64,000 bases of DNA, taken from NCBI RefSeq assembly GCF_042453785.1, contig NC_091670.1, positions 40,559,501-40,623,500 on the forward strand. Direction: 5' to 3'. The notes under the pieces were generated by a model. The model had not been told where the DNA came from. It did no database searches and worked only from the letters and a program-made list of their open reading frames with translations. The position numbers and the translations under genes are program-made. How positions within the stretch are numbered: the first letter of the stretch is position 1; each line of letters starts with the position of its first letter. Origin of the DNA: Malus domestica. Lineage: Eukaryota; Streptophyta; Magnoliopsida; Rosales; Rosaceae. This document shows, piece by piece, positions 15,061-23,870 of this stretch.

Positions 15061-18000
15061 ATGGCGTCTGATTCGTCATCTTCTCTCCCAAATTCCTCTT
15101 CTCCAAACCCTAATTTGGTGCAAAGCTATACCTCTCTCACGATTCAGAACATTGGCAGTATGGTTCCGATCAAGCTTAAGAGTTCGAATTATCTTCCATG
15201 GCGAGCGCTCTTTGCTCCAATTCTTCGTCGCTACAAGATTCTCGGTGTTATTGATGGTTCTGAACCTTGTCCCTCTCCTCTCTTGTCTGATCGCTCTGTC
15301 AATCCTGCGTTTGAACAGTGGTACGAAAAAGATCAAAATCTCTTGATTTGGTTGAACTCTACACTCTCGGAGGAGATTATTCCTTTCACAGTTGGAGTTT
15401 CTTCTTCTCGTGATTTATGGCTCAAATTGGAACAGAGGTTTGGTGGCATCTCCGATGCTCATATTCATCAGCTTCGCTCTCGTCTTCAATCTCTTCAGAA
15501 AGGCTCTCAATCGATCTCTGAGTATCTCCAGCAAATTAAAGCAATTTCTGATTCTTTAACAGCTGCTGGTGCCTCTGTGTCCGATCGTGACTTGATTGCT
15601 GCTACATTGCATGGTTTACCAGAGGAATTTGACTCATTTGTTGATTCTATTACTCTTTGCCTCTCATCTACTACTTTGGATGAACTGCATGGTCTTCTTC
15701 TTACTAAAGAATTGTCAATGGCTCGTCGTAAGAAAATAGTTGCGGCTGAACCGGTTCATGCTTATGCTGCTCAGAGTCAACCACCTCTCCTTCCTACACC
15801 ACATTCTTCTCAAGCTTATGCCGCTCAACATCACCCTATGCAGAATTCTTCTCGCTACAACTCTAATCGTGGACGGAACAATAATCGCTTTCCCAACAAC
15901 AGAGGCAATCGAAACTATCAGGGCAACAATAATAGGGGCTCTCACTCTAATTCTGGTTTCCAAAGGTCCAACAATCCTGGTTTTCGTTCTTCTAGTACTC
16001 CTGGAGTTCGTAACAATTGTCAAATTTGTGGATCCTCCAGTCATGAAGCTATTGATTGCTTTGATAGAATGAATCCCGACATCTTTGGTCGAGTACCCCC
16101 TACTAAACTTGCTGCCCTGTATACTCATTATGCTTCCAAACCGTCTTTTTCATGGATTTTAGATTCTGGTGCTACATCTCATATCACCCATGACATCTCC
16201 AATATCTCTTCTCCTACTCCCTACACTGGTGAAGATAAGGTGTATATCGGCGATGGAAAAGGTTTGTCCATTCATCATACTGGCAGTACATTGTTAAATA
16301 CTGTTCATGCCTCTTTTCAGTTGCACAATGTGTTACATGTTCCGCAAATGAAGCACAATTTACTCTCTGCATATCAATTTCTTAAGGATAATTCCTGCTC
16401 TTTGACTTTGCATTCCAATGGTTCTGTTGTTAAGGATCGTTCTACGGGGAAGATGCTTTTGCAGGGCACGGTTAACAATGGTTTCTATACTTTTCAAGGT
16501 ATCCCTGCTTCTTTCTCTTCATCTTGTTCATCCCCTCATGCTTTAGTCGGTACTAAAGCCCCTGTGAATATTTGGCACAGTCGCTTGGGGCATCCTTCTT
16601 CTGCCATCTTCAGGCGCGTTCTATCTGCACATAAGCTTGCACTGCAGGGAAAACACTCTGTTGATTTCTTCTGCTCGGACTGTGCAGTTGCTAAGAATCA
16701 CAAGCTCCCGTTTCATCCCTCTAGTTCTATTTCTACTACTAGTTTAAGTTTGTTACATTGTGATGTTTGGGGTCCTGCTCCTGTCATTTCTGCATGTGGT
16801 TACCAATACTATCTTTTAATAGTGGATGATTACAGCAAGTACTCTTGGTTCTTTCCTTTAAAGGCCAAATCTGATGTATATTCTACTTTTGTTGTATTCA
16901 AGACCTATGTTGAGAATTCTGTTGGTAATAAAATCAAATGTTTGAGGTCCGATTCAGGGGGTGAATTTACTAGTAACAAGTTTAAATCTTTTCTTCAAGA
17001 TCATGGTATATCTCATCAGCTCAGCTGTCCTCACACACCTGAACAGAATGGCTGTGTCGAACAGAAGCACCGCCATTTAGTTGAGACAGCACGGACTCTA
17101 TTAGTTGCCTCGAAAGTTCCTCATTTGTATTGGGTTGAATCCCTCTCTACTGCAGTCTACCTGATCAATCGCCTGCCTATTTCCAGCTTGCATCAGTCTC
17201 CATGGGAACTTTTATTTCACTCTGTCCCTGATTATTCCAAGTTGAAGGTTTTTGGTTGCTCATGTTATCCCTGGTTAAAGCCATATGTTCACTCCAAGTT
17301 AGATGGGAAGAGTACAGAATGTGTATTTTTGGGCTATAGTTTGCAGCACAAGGGCTATAGATGTCTTGATCCTACTACTCAGAGAATCTATATCTCCCGC
17401 CATGTTCAATTCAATGAAAACAGGTTTCCATTTCTTTCTTCTTCATCTGTGGTGGTTTCTCCAGGATCTCCCTCTCCACATTCCCCTTTTGATTTACACT
17501 TCTCTATTCCCCAGCGACCTTCTCCAGTTCAATCCACTGTCCCTTCCACTGAGCATGTTTCTTCTTCCCCATCATCCTCCAATTCTGTCTCACCTTCTGC
17601 AGCTCCTCCTACTCATCCTCCTGTATCCCATTCTACAGCTCCTAATACCCATCCTATGCTTACTCGTTCAAAGGCTGGTATTTTTAAACCAAAAGCATAT
17701 TCTGCCACCAAACATCCTTTACCTGTTGATGTTGATTTTGTTCCTTCCACATACTTACAAGCCTCCAAGTATGCCCACTGGAGACAAGCTATGCAGGACG
17801 AGTTTAATGCTCTTCAACTCACTGGTACTTGGCATTTGGTACCCCACTCTCCGTCTCAGAACATTGTTGGCTGTAAATGGGTGTTCCGGATTAAGAGGAA
17901 ACCTGATGGTACGGTGGACAGGTATAAGGCTCGGTTAGTAGCCAAAGGATTTCATCAAAAGGAGGGTGTTGACTATCAAGATACTTTCAGTCCAGTAGCT

Positions 18001-19320
18001 AAGCCAGTCACCATTCGTATTTTATTAACCTTGGCTGTTCAACATGACTGGTTTCTCCATCAATTGGACATTAGCAATGCCTTTTTACACGGAGATCTCA
18101 AGGAAGCTGTTTTTATGACTCAGCCACCTGGTTTCATTGATTCCAATCTTCCCACTCATGTCTGCCACCTCAAGAAATCTTTGTATGGTTTAAAACAAGC
18201 CCCCAGGGCTTGGTTTGATAAACTGTTCCAAGTCATGTGCACTCTTGGGTTTAAGCAGTCCTCCTCTGATGCTTCTCTCTTTGTTCTTCAAGCTTCAGCT
18301 CCTGTTCTTGTTTTGGTCTATGTCGATGACATTCTTGTCACCGGCCCAAATACCATTCTCTGCCAACACTTCATTCACAAACTTAGCCAAGCATTTCCTG
18401 TTAAGGATATGGGCCCTCTTCATTATTTTTTGGGTTTGGAGGTGCAGCGCAATTCTGAAGGCCTCTTCATGCATCAAAGTAAATACTCTCTTGATCTTCT
18501 TCACAAGGCAAATATGGCAGGTGCCAAGCCTTGTGTCACTCCTCTTGGTACCACTAAACTTGATCACAGTGGCCCTTTACTCTCTAATCCCACTGAATAT
18601 AGATCTCTAGTGGGTGGTTTGCAATATCTCACTTGGACCAGGCCTGATCTTTCCTTTGCTGTAAACCAAGTTTGTCAGTTCATGCATTCCCCACGGGAAC
18701 AACACCTGCAAGCTGTTAAACGCATTCTCCGGTTTCTCAAAGGCACTCTTACTCAAGGTCTTTGGTTTAAAAAGGGTTCTCTTGCCCTCACTGCTTATTC
18801 TGATGCTGACTGGGCCGGTTGTACTTTTGATAGACGTTCTACTACTGGCTTCTGTGTGTTTTTGGGTCCCAATCTGATCAGTTGGAATGCTAAAAAGCAA
18901 CCCACTGTTGCCCGGTCCTCCACCGAAGCTGAATATCGTGCTTTAGCACATACTGCAGCTGAAATCACCTGGATTTGCAAAGTTTTTTCTGATATCCACT
19001 TTCCTCTGTCTACTGTTCCAACTCTTTGGTGTGATAACATTTCTGCCATTTCTCTTGCCTCCAATCCCGTGTTTCATGCTCGGACAAAGCATGTAGAAGT
19101 GGATTATCATTACATTCGGGAGTTAGTATTGGCGCATTTGATTAAAGTGCTTTATGTCTGCAGCCAAGATCAATTGGCTGATATTCACACCAAATCCCTT
19201 TCAAAACACAGATTCTGTTTTCTGCAATCCAAGCTTCCTCTTGGCCATTTTCCTGTCCCAAGTCTCAGCTTGAGGGGGTGTAAAGACTCTAGTAGTAATT
19301 GTATAGTTGGAGTCAGTTAG
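15061..19320 (+). CDS. Copia Gag-Pol polyprotein
   Basis: One uninterrupted frame of 1419 residues encodes the proteins for reverse transcription and integration. Domain order is GAG, protease, integrase, reverse transcriptase, RNase H, the copia order. Approximate residues: UBN2-type gag 40-240; CCHC knuckle CQIC...H...C at 319-333; protease WILDSGATS near 367; integrase HHCC from about 505 and DDE core about 567-676 with SDSGGEF and HTPEQNG; RT with KARLVAKG, DISNAFLHG, SLYGLKQAPR and YVDD near 1086; RNase H with DADWAG near 1247 and SSTEAEYRAL. The start is the ATG in ACCATGG context; an upstream in-frame TTG is not credible. The last 13 codons and the stop lie inside the 3' LTR, so the polypurine tract is also coding. 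Confidence 0.97.
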   Translation: MASDSSSSLPNSSSPNPNLVQSYTSLTIQNIGSMVPIKLKSSNYLPWRALFAPILRRYKILGVIDGSEPCPSPLLSDRSVNPAFEQWYEKDQNLLIWLNSTLSEEIIPFTVGVSSSRDLWLKLEQRFGGISDAHIHQLRSRLQSLQKGSQSISEYLQQIKAISDSLTAAGASVSDRDLIAATLHGLPEEFDSFVDSITLCLSSTTLDELHGLLLTKELSMARRKKIVAAEPVHAYAAQSQPPLLPTPHSSQAYAAQHHPMQNSSRYNSNRGRNNNRFPNNRGNRNYQGNNNRGSHSNSGFQRSNNPGFRSSSTPGVRNNCQICGSSSHEAIDCFDRMNPDIFGRVPPTKLAALYTHYASKPSFSWILDSGATSHITHDISNISSPTPYTGEDKVYIGDGKGLSIHHTGSTLLNTVHASFQLHNVLHVPQMKHNLLSAYQFLKDNSCSLTLHSNGSVVKDRSTGKMLLQGTVNNGFYTFQGIPASFSSSCSSPHALVGTKAPVNIWHSRLGHPSSAIFRRVLSAHKLALQGKHSVDFFCSDCAVAKNHKLPFHPSSSISTTSLSLLHCDVWGPAPVISACGYQYYLLIVDDYSKYSWFFPLKAKSDVYSTFVVFKTYVENSVGNKIKCLRSDSGGEFTSNKFKSFLQDHGISHQLSCPHTPEQNGCVEQKHRHLVETARTLLVASKVPHLYWVESLSTAVYLINRLPISSLHQSPWELLFHSVPDYSKLKVFGCSCYPWLKPYVHSKLDGKSTECVFLGYSLQHKGYRCLDPTTQRIYISRHVQFNENRFPFLSSSSVVVSPGSPSPHSPFDLHFSIPQRPSPVQSTVPSTEHVSSSPSSSNSVSPSAAPPTHPPVSHSTAPNTHPMLTRSKAGIFKPKAYSATKHPLPVDVDFVPSTYLQASKYAHWRQAMQDEFNALQLTGTWHLVPHSPSQNIVGCKWVFRIKRKPDGTVDRYKARLVAKGFHQKEGVDYQDTFSPVAKPVTIRILLTLAVQHDWFLHQLDISNAFLHGDLKEAVFMTQPPGFIDSNLPTHVCHLKKSLYGLKQAPRAWFDKLFQVMCTLGFKQSSSDASLFVLQASAPVLVLVYVDDILVTGPNTILCQHFIHKLSQAFPVKDMGPLHYFLGLEVQRNSEGLFMHQSKYSLDLLHKANMAGAKPCVTPLGTTKLDHSGPLLSNPTEYRSLVGGLQYLTWTRPDLSFAVNQVCQFMHSPREQHLQAVKRILRFLKGTLTQGLWFKKGSLALTAYSDADWAGCTFDRRSTTGFCVFLGPNLISWNAKKQPTVARSSTEAEYRALAHTAAEITWICKVFSDIHFPLSTVPTLWCDNISAISLASNPVFHARTKHVEVDYHYIRELVLAHLIKVLYVCSQDQLADIHTKSLSKHRFCFLQSKLPLGHFPVPSLSLRGCKDSSSNCIVGVS
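19271..19280 (+). other. Polypurine tract of the copia element
   Basis: TGAGGGGGTG immediately precedes the 3' LTR and would prime plus-strand synthesis. It is read through by the polyprotein frame. Confidence 0.85.
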
Positions 19321-19479
19321 ACAAGGGTGAATATGTAATTAGTTTATGAATGTTGAGGTCAATTATGTCAATAGAATTGTATCTATATATATACTGATGT
19401 AAATGTCTTGTTGAGTAAGAAAGTGAAATAAGAAGAAGATATTTTTATCTCTGTACTCTCTGGAAGATAAGACTCAATA
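19281..19479 (+). repeat. 3' LTR of the copia element
   Basis: Matches the 5' LTR except for two substitutions (C to A and A to G within the first 80 bp). It also carries the last codons and the stop of the polyprotein. Confidence 0.95.
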
Positions 19480-19484
19480 TGAGC

Positions 19485-19903
19485 TTCATAGGCCATACAT
19501 AAAAGAACGGTTAATATGACCCATGAAGGCAATCTATCCCTTTTCTCGCGTGAGTTTTACCCGAGCTATAGGGTTGAGTTACGCAATTCTGGATATAGAA
19601 ATATACTGATGCAACCATGAAGATCCATAAACTGTGATGGAGGAAATTTACAAATGGCTGACACTCAAGAAATGGACGGTGTAAACGGTAAACTGTTCAT
19701 CAGTAACGACTTTGGACCAAAGACTATGACTCGGAATGCTTGTACGTTACCAAGTCTTCTTCCATTCTCTTGCAGCTGCCCAATCAGCGGCACGCTCCCA
19801 CCCTCTGACCACCGCCCACGGTACCCTATCCAATATTTTAGTGGAGTATGAAAATACACTGGCATATCAAGGGAATAAAGTTTTAGCCAATATTATCTCC
19901 TCC
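19485..19903. other. Intergenic flank of the copia insertion, no gene seen
   Basis: Contains short overlapping open frames on both strands around 19654-19865 without recognisable homology. Confidence 0.45.
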
Positions 19904-20140
19904 CTAATCGTTTATTTGAAAATATTTTTAAAATGATTAAAAGCGTTTTTGTTAATGTTTTTGGAATCAAATCTTAGTAAAAGTGCAAGTAAATATGAAA
20001 AATCACTTAAAGTACTTTTTAGAAGAAGTATATAATTGGTGTTTTTTACGACCGTATTTCAAGTGCTTTTGGAACCCAACAACATTTTCTCTAAAAACTG
20101 TTTTAGTCATTTTAAAAGCACTTCCAAACGAACGCTAATA
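19904..20140. mobile_element. MITE, family 2 (hAT-like palindromic)
   Basis: Imperfect terminal inverted repeats of about 33 bp: the left end contains TTTTTAAAATGATTAAAAG, and the right end in reverse complement contains CTTTTAAAATGAC. The internal order (GTTTTTGGAATCAAA, AGTAAAAGTGCAAGT, AAGTGCTTTTGGAACCC) is shared with 40028-40259 and 63826-64000. Non-coding. Confidence 0.75.
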
Positions 20141-20605
20141 CTCTTCAATTTTTATTAAGTACAGTGTGGGTTAAAGCAAGTATATATTTGTTCCTTTGCA
20201 CCTAAATTTAAATTGTGTATGCAGTACGTTATATAGTTAGAATATTGTTGTATAAAAAAATACTTTAATTTGTTACTTGATTAACGAGATAAGGTGTCGA
20301 AGATTTCTTACTAGTAGACACACTCACATGAGACAATGACCTGTTTCGATCGCATGCAGCTCTCAATCGGCGATCGGGAGTAGTTTCTTGGATGGACCGG
20401 CAGCTTTGGAAGGAGGCAGTAGCCAACCATATGCATCTTTATGATTAATTTAATTAACTACCTTCATTATCCTTAATTAATTTATTTAACTAATTTAATC
20501 TGACAATGACTAGCACAATCCCATAATCTGGCAATGGCCCCTCTGCACTTTTCTAGGCAGAGTGTGAATGACTCGAGTCCACCGTTCGTTCGGAGATTAT
20601 AAATA

Positions 20606-21132
20606 GAGTAAATTGTAGCAATTATTCCTCAACTTTAATCAAATTGGAACAATGGTCTCTCAACTAAAAATTTATTACTATTGGTCCCTCAACTTATCAA
20701 AATGTGTAGCTATAGTCATTTTCATTAATTTCGTCAAAATTTTGTCAAAATAAGTTATGTTGGAATAATCATTTATATAATTAGGGTCCCTCAACTCATC
20801 AAAGTGTGTAATTATGGTCATTTTCGTCAATTACGTCAAAATTTTTGTCAAAACGAGTTATGTTGGAAGGACCATTGCTACAATTGAGTAAAAGTTAAGG
20901 GATCATTTCTCCAATTGAATTAAAGTTGAGGGACCAATGGTAATGAATTTTTAGTTGAAGGACCATAGCTACATGTTTCGATGAGTTGAGGGTCCAATGG
21001 TAATGAATTTTTAGTTGAGGGACCATAACTACATGTTTCGATGAGTTGAGGGTCCAATGATAATGGATTTTTAGTTGAGGGACTATTGCTCCAATTGAGT
21101 TAAAGTTAATGGATTATAACTACAATTTACTC
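20606..21132. mobile_element. Mutator-type MITE with 9-bp target duplication
   Basis: A 527-bp non-coding element with inverted termini GAGTAAATTGTAG and, in reverse complement, GAGTAAATTGTAG. It is flanked by perfect 9-bp direct repeats TTATAAATA at 20597-20605 and 21133-21141. The body is built from long imperfect inverted blocks such as GGTCCCTCAACTTATC. An internal block of about 70 bp starting near TGAGTTGAGGGTCCAATG is duplicated in tandem in the right half. Nine-base target duplications are the hallmark of Mutator-like transposition. Confidence 0.9.
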
Positions 21133-21249
21133 TTATAAATAATCAGGGATAAACTACATTTTGCACTCTCATATTTTTGTTAAATTGATCGTTAAATGAT
21201 ATCATGTATTAACAAACTGTTAAGGACCCCCAAATTTACCAAAAAAATT

Positions 21250-21403
21250 AAGGAAAACTAATGAAAAGAGCTTGAAAACTTTGAGTTTTAACGATAAGGA
21301 CAAAATAAAGGGTAAAGTGAATAGTATAAGGATTGACTTTTTAATGTAAAAATGTGGTTTTTCGTTAAAATAAACAGTACCGGGAGCTTTTCGTTAAAGC
21401 TCT
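21250..21403 (+). mobile_element. MITE, family 1 (copy 2, full length)
   Basis: The most complete plus-strand copy, about 150 bp. It starts near AAGGAAAACTAATGAAAAG and ends near GCTTTTCGTTAAAGCTCTC. The termini form an imperfect inverted repeat around GAAAAG(A)GCT. Non-coding. Confidence 0.75.
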
Positions 21404-21520
21404 CAAAAATTATCCCCTTAAAGTGGGGTCCACACGTTTTCCATATCGTACGCATGTAATTATGGTGCATATGTATGACGTCTACAGTCTAAACCATTTT
21501 TTCTTCCATTGAGAAATATA

Positions 21521-21551
21521 ATTATATATATATATATATATGTATGTATAT
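21521..21551. repeat. (AT)n microsatellite
   Basis: About ten uninterrupted AT units followed by a short TGTA/TATA mixture. Confidence 0.8.
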
Positions 21552-22317
21552 ACAGATTATATGCATGCAGTTGGGGGCAGTTGGATAACGTTTAGGTGGA
21601 AAAAAGATGAACACGCATTGTTAAGTTTACGCTTCACACATAGAAGTTGGCCATTTGGTGAAATCGCATGCATGCAAAGATTTTGCAATCCGGACAATTA
21701 TTTCAGGACCACAAAAAAAAAAAAAAAAGGTGCCATGCGAAAAAAAAGTTGTCAATTATTTCAGGTCCGCAAAGATTAAGACCAACAGATTTACCTGAAA
21801 TCAAAGGACCACAGACCAATTGACTTATCCTTCTGTCTTTTCATATATGCAGCTTAATTGACAAGTTAATTAACTGTCGTATATTTATTTATCAACTGTA
21901 TTTGTGTGATGTATATTAACTACCTCTTAAGTCTCAACGAACAATAAACTGCCATTTAGGTCAAGGTTTGTCCCATTTGTTTCTGTTATCTGTTTTTCTT
22001 GGTCGGTTTGGCTCCCACCAAACCATGCAAAATGTTATCTCGAGTCTTGCCCGTCGACAACAACTTCACAAGCATATATCATAATACGCAGTTTCTATCC
22101 CATTAGGTTAAGTATTTTCCCTCCATTCAAAGTCAGAACTCGAGTGTCACTTTCATTATCTGGGATCAGACAAATAAACCTACTGATCAATACTATCTGA
22201 GCTGACACGCATGCACCATCTCTCTGTCCCTCTTTGTTTCGCTGGTAATTGTATATTAACTGCCAGTTTTTCTTACCTAATCTAATGGACCGATCATGCT
22301 TATGTATACATCTTATA

Positions 22318-22564
22318 ATGCCTTAAGATTTCCAAGGGTTAACCAAGGCTTAGCTCAGGAACTCAGTACTCGTTGTATTTGGTTTGGTATTGCTACTGTA
22401 CATGACTTTAAAAGTCATGATGATATGACTGAGGAACGTTTTTATCAGAATATCTTTCCTTCTCATTTCAGGCAATTGGCAATATTTTTTTTGTATCTAT
22501 TGGTGTATGATCCTTTACATGTAAGACTTATACTCATGCAATTTGGGATCCTCATTTGGTACAA
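22318..22564 (+). pseudogene. psaB: Decayed plastid psaB fragment in nuclear DNA
   Basis: The translated segment recalls the N terminus of photosystem I protein Psa[45 protein letters not shown] and, after a gap, YDPLHVR followed by shifted remains of a HAIWDP-like region. Relative to psaB it has a one-base deletion next to the start codon, many substitutions, and an internal deletion removing roughly 20 residues between LAIFFL and DPLHV. This is an old plastid-DNA insertion (NUPT). No other plastid genes flank it. Confidence 0.88.
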
Positions 22565-22930
22565 TACGTATACACACTATATTTTTACATAGAAGTTTTT
22601 ATCCATAAGATGTAGTCTTCGAAGCAGCTAAATTATTCACAGTACTCTGAAAGGACCTACACAGAAAAATATTCCGACTTTGGGTTACAGCTAGTTATTC
22701 ATAAAAAGGGAAGCTATTGAGTATTGACTGCTTGCATGACATATTGCCACACCCAGGAAAATTTTTATGAGTATCAGAACTACAAATTATGTAACGTATA
22801 ATTTCACGTATTATAATAAAAATAAAAGACATGGTCAATAATAAAATACAAATCCACGTATTAATATATATTTAAGTAGAATAATATCACGTCACCCCCG
22901 GATACATAAAAAATTTGCTGATAAAGGAAC
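22565..22930. other. Intergenic, nothing recognised
   Basis: AT-rich sequence between the psaB remnant and duplication copy 2. No coding or repeat structure could be supported. Confidence 0.4.
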
Positions 22931-23870
22931 GACTTGTTTCATGGGTCTTCGGAGGAGTTTCCTGGATAGTCTGGTAGCTCTAGAAGGAGGCAGCCAACCA
23001 TGCATCTTTATCAATTAACTACCTAATCCTCCATTTATTTAATTTCTTTTGCAATTAATTAATTTTTGAGAGCGACTAGTTACATTTCCATACCATTACA
23101 TACACTTTTTCTACGCAAAAGAGCACTAATCAATAATTAAAGATGCAATTAGTCTACTCTTCGTTCACATTTTACACTGGGCGGTGGACATAAATTTGGA
23201 GATGACATGGAGAAACTGTGTCAATTGAGAGATTTATGAGTTTAGCAATGTTGACATTGATACGTGGTGTTACGTATTAATTCACACGCGTGCATAAAAT
23301 TCACATGAGTGCATAAAAGTGTTGATATATTATAACATGTGTTATAGAATTTAATGGTTTGATAGCATTATGTGATTGTCGCTGCGCTGAAAAATTATCT
23401 CATGTCGATTCCTTTTATTGGGGTGCACGCATTATCCACAATATATGTCTGTACTACATATACACAACCTCGATACATATGGACGGTTTAATGGATTGCA
23501 TGAATGTGACGTCTACAGTCTACATTTTTTTGGGAGTATTTTTCAAGCTTTTTACTTGTCAAAGACTGTAGTTGGGCATTTGGTGAAATCGCATGCACGA
23601 AGATTTTTTCTTTGCAATTTGGGTGATTTGAGGTCCACAAAAAAGTAGTGTCATGATTTGAGGTTCACCTGAAACTAAAGCACACCGACCGCCAATTGAC
23701 TGACCTTCTGTTTCTCTATATGTATGGATCGCTTAACTGACAAGCTAACTTCCAACTTCCATATTGAATTACCACATAATTACCTGTCATTTGACGTCGA
23801 AAATACTAATTACGTCTCAGCGAACAATTGACTAATCTTTTGTTTGCCCATTTGTTTATCTGTTAATTTA
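22931..23870. repeat. Diverged segmental duplication, copy 2
   Basis: Counterpart of 20378-21960 without the two MITE insertions, so it is shorter. Landmarks and order are as in copy 1. No gene is recognised. Confidence 0.7.

Larger units (their letters stand above)
14555..19479 (+). mobile_element. Complete, young Ty1/copia LTR retrotransposon
   Basis: Two 199-bp LTRs (14555-14753 and 19281-19479) differ at only two positions. A perfect 5-bp target duplication TGAGC flanks the element (14550-14554 and 19480-19484). A primer-binding site matching the 3' end of initiator tRNA-Met follows the 5' LTR, and a polypurine tract precedes the 3' LTR. The single polyprotein frame is open throughout. 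LTR termini read TA...TA instead of TG...CA. Everything visible is consistent with a potentially autonomous, recently inserted element; activity is not shown. Confidence 0.97.
20378..21960. repeat. Diverged segmental duplication, copy 1 (interrupted by MITEs)
   Basis: Segments 20378-20500 and 21478-21960 align in order with 22951-23065 and 23505-23870. Shared landmarks are GGAGGCAG...AGCCAACCAT...GCATCTTTAT, GACGTCTACAGTCTA, CATTTGGTGAAATCGCATGCA and CAATTGACT...CCTTCTGT. Two MITEs sit in this copy only. No gene is recognised in it. Confidence 0.7.

Noticed and set aside
22296-22592. A 98-codon frame resembling a photosystem I protein as a functional gene
   Set aside because: It has many substitutions at conserved positions, an internal deletion, and no full-length context, so it is a plastid-DNA relic.
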